From Gluconacetobacter dulcium (GTDB taxonomy: Bacteria; Pseudomonadota; Alphaproteobacteria; Acetobacterales; Acetobacteraceae), in assembly GCF_014174165.1 (NCBI RefSeq), contig NZ_JABEQN010000007.1:1-64000 (forward strand): 64,000 nucleotides of DNA. The letters run 5' to 3'. The notes beneath the pieces are model-generated. The model did not search any database, had not been told where the DNA came from, and saw nothing but the letters and a program-made list of their open reading frames with translations. Below, piece by piece: positions 51,396 through 60,058 of the stretch (its first letter is position 1; each line of letters opens with the position of its first letter). Both the position numbers and the translations under genes were made by a program.

Positions 51396-52430
51396 TCAGA
51401 CGGCGGGGGGATTGAGGCGCGCAAACGCGGCCTGGCGGTAATAAGGGAAATACGGATAGGCGGCTTCTGTCCGGCTCGCATCATCCAGGCGCGCCGTCTG
51501 TTCAGCCGTGAGGCGCCATCCGACGGCACCGAGGTTCTGGCGCAGTTGTGCTTCATCGCGCGCGCCGATGATGACCGAGGCAACCGTGGGCCTTGAGGTG
51601 AGCCAGTTGAGGGCGATCTGCGGCACGGTCTTTCCCGTCTCGCCCGCGATCTCGTCCAGCATATCGAGAACACGGAACAGACGCTCGTCATCGACGGGCG
51701 GCCCGAAAGCGGCTGTCTGGTTCAGGCGGCTGTCCGCGGGAAGTGTCTCGCCGCGTTTCAGGCGGCCGGTCAATCTTCCCCAGCCCAACGGACTCCAGAC
51801 CAGCGCGCCTACGCCCTCTTCTCGTCCGAGCGGCATCAATTCCCATTCGTAATCACGGCCGACGAGCGAATAATAGACCTGATGGGCGACATAGCGCGGC
51901 CAGCCATATCGCTCCGCTATTCCCAACGATTTCTCCAGTTGCCAGCCGGAGAAATTGGAGACGCCGATATACCGGACCTTTCCGGCGCGGACGAGTTCGT
52001 CCAGCGTTGCGAGCACTTCCTCGAACGGCGTTGCGGCGTCGAAAGCGTGAAGTTGGAGCAAATCGATATAGTCAGTGCCCAGGCGCCGCAACGACGCTTC
52101 GACGGCGGGAAGCAGTCGCGCGCGAGACGTGCCCGCCTCTGCTGGCCCTTCTCCCATCGGTAGGCCGGTCTTCGTGGAAATCAGCACCTTGTCGCGCCGG
52201 TTGCGGATCGCTTCTCCCAGCACCTCTTCCGATGCGCCGTCGGAATACACGTCGGCTGTATCGAACAGGGTGACGCCGGCATCCAGGCAGATGTCGATCA
52301 GCCGCCGTGCCTCCGTGGCGTCGGTCTTGCCCCAGGCGCCGAACAGCGGCCCCTTGCCGCCAAAGGTGCCGGCACCGAAGCTGAGCAACGGAACCTTGAG
52401 GCCGGATTTTCCGAGCGACCGATAGTCCAT
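51396..52430 (-). CDS. Aldo/keto reductase
   Basis: A 344-residue AKR-superfamily (beta/alpha)8 oxidoreductase. The catalytic tetrad is visible: Asp in LFDTADVYSDGASEEVLG, Tyr in the same stretch, Lys in LISTKTGLPMG and His in LLQLHAFDA. NADPH-binding VIIGARDEAQLRQNLGAVGW is near the C-terminus. It resembles YajO/general stress AKRs. AAAGGAAG precedes the start. It is co-directional with the PRISE reductase and divergent from a LysR regulator that probably controls both. Confidence 0.91.
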   Translation of the reverse strand: MDYRSLGKSGLKVPLLSFGAGTFGGKGPLFGAWGKTDATEARRLIDICLDAGVTLFDTADVYSDGASEEVLGEAIRNRRDKVLISTKTGLPMGEGPAEAGTSRARLLPAVEASLRRLGTDYIDLLQLHAFDAATPFEEVLATLDELVRAGKVRYIGVSNFSGWQLEKSLGIAERYGWPRYVAHQVYYSLVGRDYEWELMPLGREEGVGALVWSPLGWGRLTGRLKRGETLPADSRLNQTAAFGPPVDDERLFRVLDMLDEIAGETGKTVPQIALNWLTSRPTVASVIIGARDEAQLRQNLGAVGWRLTAEQTARLDDASRTEAAYPYFPYYRQAAFARLNPPAV

Positions 52431-52532
52431 CCCGTCTTCCTTTCGATCCTGCACATGCGCGTGCCGTGAGCAGGCAGGATAAGGGGCAGGGAATTCGTGA
52501 TATAGAGTGCCGGATGGAACATCATCTGTGAA

Positions 52533-53450
52533 ATGAAAGACCGAATGGCAGGCATCGAGATCAATCGTTCACGCGAAATGGCGGTGTTCGTACACATCGT
52601 CGAGCAGGGCGGCTTCTCGGCTGCCGCGCGGGTGTGTCGGATGACGCCATCGGCGATCAGCAAACTGATCGCCCGCCTCGAAACGCGTCTGGGCGCACGG
52701 CTCGTCAACCGTTCGACACGACGTTTCCAACTGACGCCCGAAGGGTGCGTCTTCTACGAGCGCGCCACGCAAATTCTGGCGGACATCGCGGACGCGGAAC
52801 GGAGCGCCGGGGCTGGCGAACGGCCTTTCGGGCGTGTCCGCCTGACGACGAGCGCTTCCTACGCCATCCATATCCTCGCACCGATCCTGCCCGACTTTCT
52901 CGACCTCTATCCCGATATCACCCTGGATATCGTCCAGACGGACATGGTGATCGATCTTCTCTCCGAGCGAACGGACGTGGCGGTGCGTGCCGGACCGCTG
53001 AAAAGTTCAAGCCTCGTCGCACGCAAGCTGGGTGAGACGCCATCGGTCATTACCGCCGCGCCCGGTTATCTGAACCGCTTCGGTGTGCCAGAGACCATCG
53101 CCGACCTGGACCGGCATCGCAGGCTGGGTTTCGGCTATCTCCGCGCGATCGATGGCTGGCCTTTGAAACAGCACGATGAGACGATCGTGCATCCGGCATC
53201 CGGTCGCGTTCAGGCCAGTGACGGCGAGGCGCTACGACAACTCGCATTAAGCGGAAACGGCCTTGCCCGGTTGGCGCTCTTTACCGTGCGCGACGATATC
53301 GCCGCCGGACGACTGGTTCCCGTTTTGGAAAGGTTCAATCCGGGGGATCACGAAACATTCTACGCCGTCCATGCGGGCGGAAGCGGTCCGCTTCCCTCGC
53401 GTGTTCGGGCATTGCTCGATTTTCTCGCAGCGCGCGGGCGCGTGGAATGA
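52533..53450 (+). CDS. LysR-family transcriptional regulator
   Basis: A 305-residue LTTR. N-terminal HTH MAVFVHIVEQGGFSAAARVC, MTPSAISKLIARLETRLGAR and LVNRSTRRFQLTPEG; the effector domain begins near FGRVRLTTSASYAIHILAPI. It is divergent from the aldo-keto reductase across 100 bp, the standard LTTR target arrangement. A downstream bidirectional terminator lies 180 bp after the stop; the DNA between has no gene. Confidence 0.9.
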   Translation: MKDRMAGIEINRSREMAVFVHIVEQGGFSAAARVCRMTPSAISKLIARLETRLGARLVNRSTRRFQLTPEGCVFYERATQILADIADAERSAGAGERPFGRVRLTTSASYAIHILAPILPDFLDLYPDITLDIVQTDMVIDLLSERTDVAVRAGPLKSSSLVARKLGETPSVITAAPGYLNRFGVPETIADLDRHRRLGFGYLRAIDGWPLKQHDETIVHPASGRVQASDGEALRQLALSGNGLARLALFTVRDDIAAGRLVPVLERFNPGDHETFYAVHAGGSGPLPSRVRALLDFLAARGRVE

Positions 53451-53629
53451 AAGATCATGTCGGATCAGGATGGTTGACGGTCGCGCTGCGAAACTGAAGT
53501 GCGTGGCTGGAATGTCCGCGCGGGACCGGGCCATCATGTCATGGAGGCTGCGAATGCCGACATCCGCTAAGCGCACGGTTCCGTACTGATTTTGTCGTGG
53601 TCTGTTTTCAATGCGACATGCAACCGAAG

Positions 53630-53665
53630 AAAAACCTCGTGAATCTGCTGGTTCATGAGGTTTTT
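53630..53665. terminator. Bidirectional rho-independent terminator
   Basis: AAAAACCTCGTGAA-tctgctgg-TTCATGAGGTTTTT is a 14-bp inverted repeat with one G/T wobble, flanked by A- and T-runs that serve both strands. It is the most canonical terminator in the window, between a rightward LysR gene and a leftward methyltransferase gene. Confidence 0.85.
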
Positions 53666-53749
53666 GATGGGATCGTTGGTTGTGGGCATGGTGTGGCCGA
53701 TACCAACACGCCTTTTCTGTTAATTCTCTTTTTGAAATCGGTCAGGCTC

Positions 53750-54508
53750 TCAGGACATAACGAAACTGACCGTATCGAGCGTGAAACTGCCATCGTCTTC
53801 GATCTCGAAATATGCGCGCACATCGTCCGGTGCCGCCCGTTGCAGAGAGCGGATCGCCTGAATGCGTTCGGGCGGGGTGCGCGTGCGTGCGACCCAACTG
53901 GAAAACGCCATGCGCAACCGCCGAGGTGTCATGGCCTGCATGGCAAAGCCGGCGCGCCCAAGAGCCGACACCCATTCGGACACCGTGTAGTCCCGTACGT
54001 GCGAAATGTCGCGCGTCAGTTCCAGCGTCTGGAGCCAGCTATCGCAGAGGACATGTGACGGCGCGGCGACATCGATGAACATGGCGATGCCGCCGGGCTT
54101 CAGGACGCGGCGTGCCTCGCGCAATCCCTGCTCCATATCCTGCCAGTGATGGGTCGTGAAGCGACAGAGAACCGCGCAGAAACTGGCATCCTCAAATGGA
54201 AGGGATTCAGCGAAAGCCTGTTGCGTCGCGATGTTGGACAGTCCGCGTTCTTGCGCCGTTCGACGCACCGCGTCCAGCATATCCGGCGTAACGTCGCAGG
54301 CGACGACCTGCTCCACATGCGGGGCGACCCGGTAGCTGACATGTCCGCCGCCGCAGCCCAGATCCAGAACGCGACGCAACCCCCTGCCGGCAACAGCCTG
54401 TTCGATCTCGTCCAGATCCTCTCCGGCGCTGTGGACGGCACTGGATACATAATCCGCCGCGCGTTCTCCGTAATGGCGTGCGGCGTAACTGTCCGACGTG
54501 TCTGTCAT
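53750..54508 (-). CDS. SAM-dependent methyltransferase
   Basis: A 252-residue class I methyltransferase. Motif I is RVLDLGCGGGHVSYRVAP with the acidic follow-up VACDVTPDMLDAVRRTA. LPFEDASFCAVLCRFTTHHW and VLKPGGIAMFIDVAAP are motifs post-I to III. It belongs to the UbiE/Methyltransf_11-type group acting on small molecules. AAGGAG lies 5 nt before the ATG. Divergent from an XRE regulator across 90 bp. The substrate cannot be inferred. Confidence 0.9.
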   Translation of the reverse strand: MTDTSDSYAARHYGERAADYVSSAVHSAGEDLDEIEQAVAGRGLRRVLDLGCGGGHVSYRVAPHVEQVVACDVTPDMLDAVRRTAQERGLSNIATQQAFAESLPFEDASFCAVLCRFTTHHWQDMEQGLREARRVLKPGGIAMFIDVAAPSHVLCDSWLQTLELTRDISHVRDYTVSEWVSALGRAGFAMQAMTPRRLRMAFSSWVARTRTPPERIQAIRSLQRAAPDDVRAYFEIEDDGSFTLDTVSFVMS

Positions 54509-54597
54509 GATCGCTCCTTTCCGTTGACGCGCGCAGGATGGGCGGTTCATGAACCAGAGATAAGGTCTATTGTTATACGGGTATAAAAAGTGCCACC

Positions 54598-55389
54598 ATG
54601 ATCTCCATCCCTGAGCAACGCCGGACCCTTGGCGCCTTCCTTCGTGCCCGCAGAGAGGCGTTATCGCCCGAGCGGGCGGGGATTTTCCCGATGCCGGGCC
54701 GCCGACGCACCCCAGGTCTGCGACGGGAGGAAGCCGCGCAGCTCTGTGGCATCAGCACGACCTGGTACACCTGGCTGGAACAAGGGCGCGAGGTCGCCTG
54801 TTCCAACCAGGTGCTCGCAAGGGTGGCCGATGCCCTGCTTCTGTCGTCGGCGGAAAGAACCTACCTGTTCGAACTGGCCCGTCAGAACGATCCGCAGGCT
54901 CCCGCCGCCGCGCCCTCGCATGTGGTACCGCCAGACCTGCTCCGCATGTCGGATTTGGTAACCGCCCCGACATATCTGCTGGACGCGCTGTGGTCCGTGC
55001 GCGCCGCCAACGCCGGGGCGCGGCATCTCTTCGCCGGATGGATCGGCGGCGAAGAGCCGAACCTGTTGCGCTATGTCTTCCTGAACCCCGAAGCCCGCAT
55101 CTTTCTCGACGACTGGCCCGATCGCGCGCGACGGCTTCTTGCGGAGTTCCGTGCCGATACCGCCCGCCGGCCGGATGACAGGGCCATGCAGGCGATGGTG
55201 GATGACCTGCGCGCGGCAAGCTCCGATTTCGAGCGGCTGTGGACCTGCCACGCAGTGCTGTCCCGCGAAGGGGGACGACGCATGTTCAACCATCCGCAGG
55301 ACGGCGTGCTTCATTATGAGCAGATCACGCTGATTCCCGCCACATATCCTGGGTACAAGGTGGTGACGCTCATCCCTTTCCTCGGTTGA
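54598..55389 (+). CDS. XRE-family regulator with MmyB-like ligand-binding domain
   Basis: A 263-residue protein. The N-terminal HTH_3 (RRTLGAFLRARREALSPERA, GLRREEAAQLCGISTTWYTW, LEQGREVACSNQVLARVADA) carries the RRTPGLRREE signature of the MmyB family. The C-terminal half (APTYLLDALWSVRAANAGAR, WPDRARRLLAEFRADTARR, VTLIPFLG) is the fatty-acid-type ligand pocket of that family. It is divergent from the methyltransferase, its probable target, as is usual for these regulators next to single oxidoreductase or transferase genes. Confidence 0.9.
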   Translation: MISIPEQRRTLGAFLRARREALSPERAGIFPMPGRRRTPGLRREEAAQLCGISTTWYTWLEQGREVACSNQVLARVADALLLSSAERTYLFELARQNDPQAPAAAPSHVVPPDLLRMSDLVTAPTYLLDALWSVRAANAGARHLFAGWIGGEEPNLLRYVFLNPEARIFLDDWPDRARRLLAEFRADTARRPDDRAMQAMVDDLRAASSDFERLWTCHAVLSREGGRRMFNHPQDGVLHYEQITLIPATYPGYKVVTLIPFLG

Positions 55390-55466
55390 GGCTTGGGCAC
55401 TCCTTGCCGTCGGGCAACGGCTATCATCTGTTTTGTCGAACGCCTGTCTTCATGTGATTCTCGGCG

Positions 55467-55493
55467 ACGATCACGATCACGATCACGATCACG
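55467..55493. repeat. Short tandem ACGATC repeat
   Basis: Four and a half copies of ACGATC in the 294-bp gap after the XRE gene. The gap holds no supported gene. Such a repeat could be slippage-prone; it lies in no coding frame and near the presumed right edge of the island. Confidence 0.85.
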
Positions 55494-55683
55494 CTCGCCC
55501 TCCGCCGGCGGAAGCCGCAGGAAATAAACCTTCAGAAAGGCTCTGTTTTCGTTAGGGGCCAAAATGCGAGCTTTCTCGGAGCGAAGGCTCCGGGGTGGGC
55601 GCAACCCTCATGGGAGCATGGTGGTGCGGGGCCGTTCCGAGTTATGAGTCCTGCATCATGGACGAATGGGTTGGGAACGGGCG

Positions 55684-57108
55684 ATGCGGAACAGCGCGCG
55701 GATCTGGGAATGCGTCGAGGCCCGCAAGGGGCCGCTGATCGCGCTGAGCGACGCGGTGTGGGCGGTGCCGGAGCTGAATTTCGGCGAATTCCGCTCGGTC
55801 GCGCTGCATGACGCGGCGCTGGAGCAGGCGGGCTTTCGCGTGACCCGCGATGTGGCGGGTCTGCCGACCGCGATCATGGGCGAGGCCGGGGACGCGGGGC
55901 CGATGATCGCCTTCCTGGGCGAGTATGACGCGCTGCCGGGGCTGAGCCAGGAAGCCGGGGCGATGGCGCATCGGCCGCTGTCGGGCGATGGAAACGGCCA
56001 TGCCTGCGGGCATAACCTGCTGGGGTCGGCGTCGCTGCTGGCGGCGGTGGCGCTGAAGGACTGGCTGGCCGAGACCGGGATGCCGGGGCGGGTGCGCTAT
56101 TATGGCTGCCCGGCGGAGGAAGGCGGCGCGGGCAAGGGCTTCATGGTGCGCGCGGGCGTGTTCGATGACGTGGATGTTGCGATTTCGTGGCATCCCTTTG
56201 CCTTCGCCACCGTCTTTCCGCCGGCGGCGCTGGCCAACATGCGCATGGATTTCACCTTCACCGGGCGGTCGGCCCATGCGGCGGCGGCGCCCCATCTGGG
56301 CCGTTCGGCGCTGGATGCGGCGGAACTGATGAATGTGGGGGTGAACTACCTGCGCGAGCATATGCTGCCGAGTTCGCGCATCCATTATGCCTATCAGGAC
56401 GCGGGCGGTACGGCGCCTAACGTGGTCCAGTCGCGGGTAGTCATTCGCTATACCGTTCGCGCGGCCGAACTGGACGATATGCTGGCCCTGGCCGCGCGCG
56501 TGCGCAAGGTGGCCGAAGGCGCCGCGCTAATGACCGAAACCCGGATGGATTGCGCGGTGGTCAGCGGGATGGCCAATCTGCTGCCGAATCCGCCGCTTGA
56601 GGCGGCGATGCAGGCGAATCTGGAACGGCTGGGACCGCCGCCTTTCGATTCGGCGGATCGGGCGTTTGCCCGGGAGATGCAGGAGACCTTCACGCCGGAG
56701 GATATCGTGGCGGCGTTCCGCCAGGTGGGGCTGCCGCCGACGAGCGACATGACGCTGTGCGATGTCGTGCTGCCGTATCCGTCGCCGGCCGGGCCGATTC
56801 TGCTGGGCTCGACCGATGTGGGAGATGTGAGCTGGACGGTACCGACCGTCCAGGCGCTGGGGGCGACCTGCGCCATCGGCACGGCGCTGCATTCCTGGCA
56901 GATGACGGCGCAGGGCAAATCGTCGGTCGCGCACAAGGGCATGGTCCATGTCGCCAAGGTCATGGCGGCGACGGCGGTGGATGTGCTGTCGGACCCGGAG
57001 CTGCTGGCGCGTGCCCGGCGGGACCATGCCGCCCGGCTGGCCGAATGCCCCTATGTCAGTCCGATGCCGCCGGATCTTGTGCCGCCGGTTATGAGGCAGT
57101 CTTCCTGA
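55684..57108 (+). CDS. M20-family amidohydrolase, AbgB-like
   Basis: A 474-residue zinc-dependent amidohydrolase. Metal residues appear in GDGNGHACGHNLLGSASLLA and GCPAEEGGAGKGFMVRAGVF; the dimerisation lid follows with FTFTGRSAHAAAAPHLGRSA. Closest type is AbgB, which cleaves p-aminobenzoyl-glutamate; relatives hydrolyse N-acyl amino acids or indole-acetyl-Asp. Neither AbgA nor the AbgT transporter is adjacent, so a different amide may be the substrate. Start at 55684 or 55666. Confidence 0.88.
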   Translation: MRNSARIWECVEARKGPLIALSDAVWAVPELNFGEFRSVALHDAALEQAGFRVTRDVAGLPTAIMGEAGDAGPMIAFLGEYDALPGLSQEAGAMAHRPLSGDGNGHACGHNLLGSASLLAAVALKDWLAETGMPGRVRYYGCPAEEGGAGKGFMVRAGVFDDVDVAISWHPFAFATVFPPAALANMRMDFTFTGRSAHAAAAPHLGRSALDAAELMNVGVNYLREHMLPSSRIHYAYQDAGGTAPNVVQSRVVIRYTVRAAELDDMLALAARVRKVAEGAALMTETRMDCAVVSGMANLLPNPPLEAAMQANLERLGPPPFDSADRAFAREMQETFTPEDIVAAFRQVGLPPTSDMTLCDVVLPYPSPAGPILLGSTDVGDVSWTVPTVQALGATCAIGTALHSWQMTAQGKSSVAHKGMVHVAKVMAATAVDVLSDPELLARARRDHAARLAECPYVSPMPPDLVPPVMRQSS

Positions 57109-57125
57109 CCTTTCTGGTTTAATGG

Positions 57126-57172
57126 ACGTGCTGTAAAGATTTTTTTGTTTCAAAGTTGCATTTAAAGCACGT
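57126..57172. promoter_or_regulatory. AT-rich inverted repeat upstream of the amine oxidase operon
   Basis: ACGTGCTGTAAA and TTTAAAGCACGT form a 12-bp inverted repeat with one mismatch around a 23-nt loop containing TTTTTTT. It begins 17 nt after the M20 stop and 230 bp before the amine oxidase start. It could terminate the first gene or be an operator; the 293-bp gap holds no gene. Confidence 0.4.
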
Positions 57173-57401
57173 TCTGCCGCAGAAATTTTTTTTGATGCCG
57201 GAAAGGTCCGGGAAACAAATGTCTTTTCGTCCCGTCGAGGGGGGCACCCTGAAAAAACCGTTACGATAAGGGGATTATGTCATTGCCCATACGGGACGGA
57301 CCCCTGTAAACGGGCATGGTGTTTCCGCCTTCGGACGGTCTTGCTGCCCGGAGGGTGTCGTTAATGGTAAGGTTTTCTGTCCTGTCTGCTGGGAGAACTT
57401 G

Positions 57402-59003
57402 ATGACAAACGCTTTTCGGCGTCCGGTGGCCACGCGCCGCCAGATGCTGACACGAATCGGTATCCTGGGGGGCAGTGCCGCCCTGTATCAGGCCATGACG
57501 AGCCTGGGCCACGCCGCGGGAACGGATTTCCAGGGGCCGCCCGCGCTGAGCGGCGGCAAGCCGGGGACGAAAGTGCTGGTACTCGGGGCCGGCCTGGCAG
57601 GCATGCTGGCGGCGTACGAACTGCGCAAGGCCGGCTATCAGGTCCAGATCCTGGAGTTCCAGGACCGTGCCGGCGGCCGCAACATCTCGTTGCGCGGCGG
57701 GGACACCCTGACCGAACTGGGCGGGGCGGTGCAGAAGGTGCAGTTCGCTCCGGGCAACTACATCAACCCCGGTCCGTGGCGGATTCCCTATCATCACCAG
57801 GGCCTGCTGCATTACTGCAAGACCTTCGGCGTCGCACTGGAGCCGTTTGTCGAGCTGAATCATAATTCCTGGCTGCATTCCAGCGACGCATTCGACGGCA
57901 AGCCCGTGCGCTACCGCGATTTCGCCGCGGATTTCACGGGCTTTACGGCGGAACTGCTGGCCAAGGCGATCAACCAGCACAAGCTGGATGACGTGGTCTC
58001 GGACGACGAGCGGGCGCATGTCGTTTCGGCGATGCGCGGCTGGGGCGGGCTGACGGCCGATGGCGCGTATCGCAAGGGGGCGATCAGCTCGCTGCGTCGT
58101 GGCTTCGCCAAGCCGCAGGGTGGCGGGATGGACGGCGCGCCCGTGCCCTCCGACCTGTTCGCGCGGGGCGATGTCATGCGGTCGGGCCTGTGGCAGTGGA
58201 TCGCGTTCCACGAGCGGCTGGACATGCAGACAACGATGTTCCAGCCGGTCGGCGGCATGGACCAGATCGGCAAGGGCTTCAACCGCCAGGTGCATGACCT
58301 GATCACGCTGCACTGCAAGGTGACGGCGATCCATCAGGACGACCGTCATGTGACGGTGACCTATAACGACATGGCCCATGGCGGCGCGGTGCGGCAGGCG
58401 GAAGCGGATTATTGCGTCTGCACCATCCCGCTGACGATTCTGTCGCAGCTCGACGTGCAGGTCAGTGGCCCGATGAAGGCGGCGATCGCGGCGGTGCCCT
58501 ATGCGTCGTCGGTCAAGCTCGGGCTGGAATTCAAGCGCCGGTTCTGGGAGCAGGACGACCAGATCTATGGCGGCATCAGCTTCACCAACCAGCCGATCAG
58601 CCAGATTTCCTATCCCAGCCACGGCTATTTCTCGGATGGGCCGGCGGTTCTGCTGGGTGGCTACATGTTCGGGCCGGCGGCCTATGATTTCGCGGGCATG
58701 ACCCCGGCCGAGCGGATCGAGCACGGTCTGGCGCAGGGCACGGCCATTCATGCCAACTATCGCCAGGAATTCCGTACCGGCGTGTCGATGGCGTGGAGCC
58801 GTATGCCGTGGACCCTCGGCTGCTGTTCCATGTGGTCGGAACAGGCGCGCAAGACCCATTACAAGGCGCTGTGCGCGATCGACAACCGGATCGTGCTGGC
58901 CGGTGAGCATGCGTCGTATGTCGGCTGCTGGCAGGAGGGGGCCATCCTGTCGTCGCTGGATGCCATTACCCGTCTGCACAAACACGCGCAGGGAGCTGCC
59001 TGA
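57402..59003 (+). CDS. Tat-exported flavin amine oxidase/dehydrogenase
   Basis: A 533-residue FAD enzyme of the monoamine oxidase fold. An N-terminal twin-arginine leader (RRPVATRRQMLTRIGILGGS) is followed by the Rossmann dinucleotide site KVLVLGAGLAGMLAAYELRK, the FAD-binding AGGRNISLRGGDTLTELGGA, and the C-terminal IVLAGEHASYVGCWQEGAIL that covers the flavin ring. It would oxidise an amine or amino acid to an imine in the periplasm. Coupling by a TGATG overlap to a cytochrome c gene suggests electrons go to that cytochrome rather than O2. A GGGAG Shine-Dalgarno precedes the ATG. Substrate unknown. Confidence 0.88.
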   Translation: MTNAFRRPVATRRQMLTRIGILGGSAALYQAMTSLGHAAGTDFQGPPALSGGKPGTKVLVLGAGLAGMLAAYELRKAGYQVQILEFQDRAGGRNISLRGGDTLTELGGAVQKVQFAPGNYINPGPWRIPYHHQGLLHYCKTFGVALEPFVELNHNSWLHSSDAFDGKPVRYRDFAADFTGFTAELLAKAINQHKLDDVVSDDERAHVVSAMRGWGGLTADGAYRKGAISSLRRGFAKPQGGGMDGAPVPSDLFARGDVMRSGLWQWIAFHERLDMQTTMFQPVGGMDQIGKGFNRQVHDLITLHCKVTAIHQDDRHVTVTYNDMAHGGAVRQAEADYCVCTIPLTILSQLDVQVSGPMKAAIAAVPYASSVKLGLEFKRRFWEQDDQIYGGISFTNQPISQISYPSHGYFSDGPAVLLGGYMFGPAAYDFAGMTPAERIEHGLAQGTAIHANYRQEFRTGVSMAWSRMPWTLGCCSMWSEQARKTHYKALCAIDNRIVLAGEHASYVGCWQEGAILSSLDAITRLHKHAQGAA

Positions 59004-59422
59004 TGCGGTCCGTATTTCTACTTCTGGCCGGCCTGACGGCCGGCGCGTTCCTTGCCCCGCAGGCGCGGGCCGACAGTGCCAGTGCCGTCGTGGGCAAGAT
59101 GCAGCCGTTGAAGACCGGGGCCGACGTGTACCAGCATGTCTGCCAGAGCTGCCACATGCCTGACGCCAAGGGGGCCGAGGGTGCCGGTGCCCGCTTCCCG
59201 GCACTGGCGGGAAATGCCAAGCTGGCCAGCGCGGATTACCCTGTCTATGTCGTGCTGAACGGATTTGGCGGCATGCCGTGGTTTTCCGGCATGTTGACCG
59301 ACCAGCAGGTGGCGGACGTGGTGAATTATATCCGCACCCATTTCGGCAATCATTACACCGACATGGTGAAGCCGGCGGATGTTGCGGCCCAGCATCCGAC
59401 CATCAGATCTGAAGAGGATTGA
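59003..59422 (+). CDS. Exported class I cytochrome c
   Basis: A 139-residue protein. Signal peptide RSVFLLLAGLTAGAFLAPQARA; single heme site VCQSCHMPDAKGAEG; distal Met probably in GFGGMPWFSGMLTDQQVADV, the usual 'M-P' loop. It overlaps the amine oxidase stop codon by one base and precedes the exported RidA-like gene by 7 nt, so the three proteins are made together in the periplasm. Likely electron acceptor for the flavin enzyme, passing electrons to the terminal oxidase. Confidence 0.9.
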   Translation: MRSVFLLLAGLTAGAFLAPQARADSASAVVGKMQPLKTGADVYQHVCQSCHMPDAKGAEGAGARFPALAGNAKLASADYPVYVVLNGFGGMPWFSGMLTDQQVADVVNYIRTHFGNHYTDMVKPADVAAQHPTIRSEED

Positions 59423-59429
59423 CAGGGAT

Positions 59430-59939
59430 ATGACGATTTTCAGGACAGTCCGCATTGCCGCGCTCGCGTCGGTGCTGGCGGGCGGCGCGATTTCCGCCGC
59501 CGGAGCGGCGGATGTGGTGCGGCACAGCGAGCCGGGCAGCCATTTCCCGATTTCCACCGCGATCGAGGTGCCGCCGGGGGCCACGACCATCTATCTGAGC
59601 GGCATGGGCGCCCCGCCGGTCGACAAGACCGCCGATCCGAAGACGCTGGCGGCCTATGGCGATACGGAAACCCAGGTGCGTGGCGCGCTGACCCGTATTC
59701 AGGGCGAACTGGCCAAGCTGAAGCTGACCATGGGTGATGTCGTCAATATGCACATCTATCTGGTCGCCGATCCGAAGCTGGGCAAGATCGACTTTCCGGG
59801 GATGATGAAAGCCTACACCGAGTTCTATGGCACGCCGGCCCAGCCGAAGCTGCCGACGCGCTCGGCGTTCGAAGTCGCCCATCTGGCCAATCCCGGCTGG
59901 CTGGTCGAGATCGAAGTGGTTGCGGTGCGCACCCACTGA
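59430..59939 (+). CDS. Exported RidA/YjgF-family protein
   Basis: A 169-residue Rid protein with a Sec signal (TIFRTVRIAALASVLAGGAI, SAAGAA). The Rid core has IYLSGMGAPPVDKTADPKT, a long helix ETQVRGALTRIQGELAKLK and the conserved PTRSAFEVAHLANPGWLVEI, with the substrate Arg (R in TRSAFEV) and a C-terminal EIEVVAV. RidA proteins hydrolyse imines and enamines made by amine and amino-acid oxidation. An exported member beside an exported amine dehydrogenase fits a periplasmic clean-up step. Confidence 0.88.
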   Translation: MTIFRTVRIAALASVLAGGAISAAGAADVVRHSEPGSHFPISTAIEVPPGATTIYLSGMGAPPVDKTADPKTLAAYGDTETQVRGALTRIQGELAKLKLTMGDVVNMHIYLVADPKLGKIDFPGMMKAYTEFYGTPAQPKLPTRSAFEVAHLANPGWLVEIEVVAVRTH

Positions 59940-59945
59940 TACCGG

Positions 59946-59973
59946 CTCCGGGAGGGGTTAGTCCCTCCCGGAG
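59946..59973 (+). terminator. Terminator after the amine oxidase operon
   Basis: CTCCGGGAGGG-gttagt-CCCTCCCGGAG, a perfect 11-bp stem, begins 7 bases after the exported RidA stop. No U-run follows. Strong candidate for the operon's 3' end. Confidence 0.75.
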
Positions 59974-60058
59974 GAACTCCGATGATCGGTCTGCGTGGGA
60001 ACCCATCGACATGTCCGGGCATTAAGCACGGAGCATATGTGGAGGGGAGGGCCGGCAG

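Larger units (their letters stand above)
48000..55400. mobile_element. Putative genomic island
   Basis: The block from the recombinase fragment to the short tandem repeat at 55467 holds seven oxidoreductase, regulator and transferase genes. Their codon choice, by eye, mixes CTC with CTG and uses more GCA/TCG and AAT-type codons than the flanking CTG/GCG-dominated genes. Ends were not located, and no flanking direct repeat or tRNA was found. The call rests on composition, gene content and the recombinase remnant. Confidence 0.35.

Noticed and set aside
57261-59204. A 647-codon minus-strand frame opposite the amine oxidase
   Set aside because: No domain content and antisense to a gene with Tat, FAD and C-terminal motifs.
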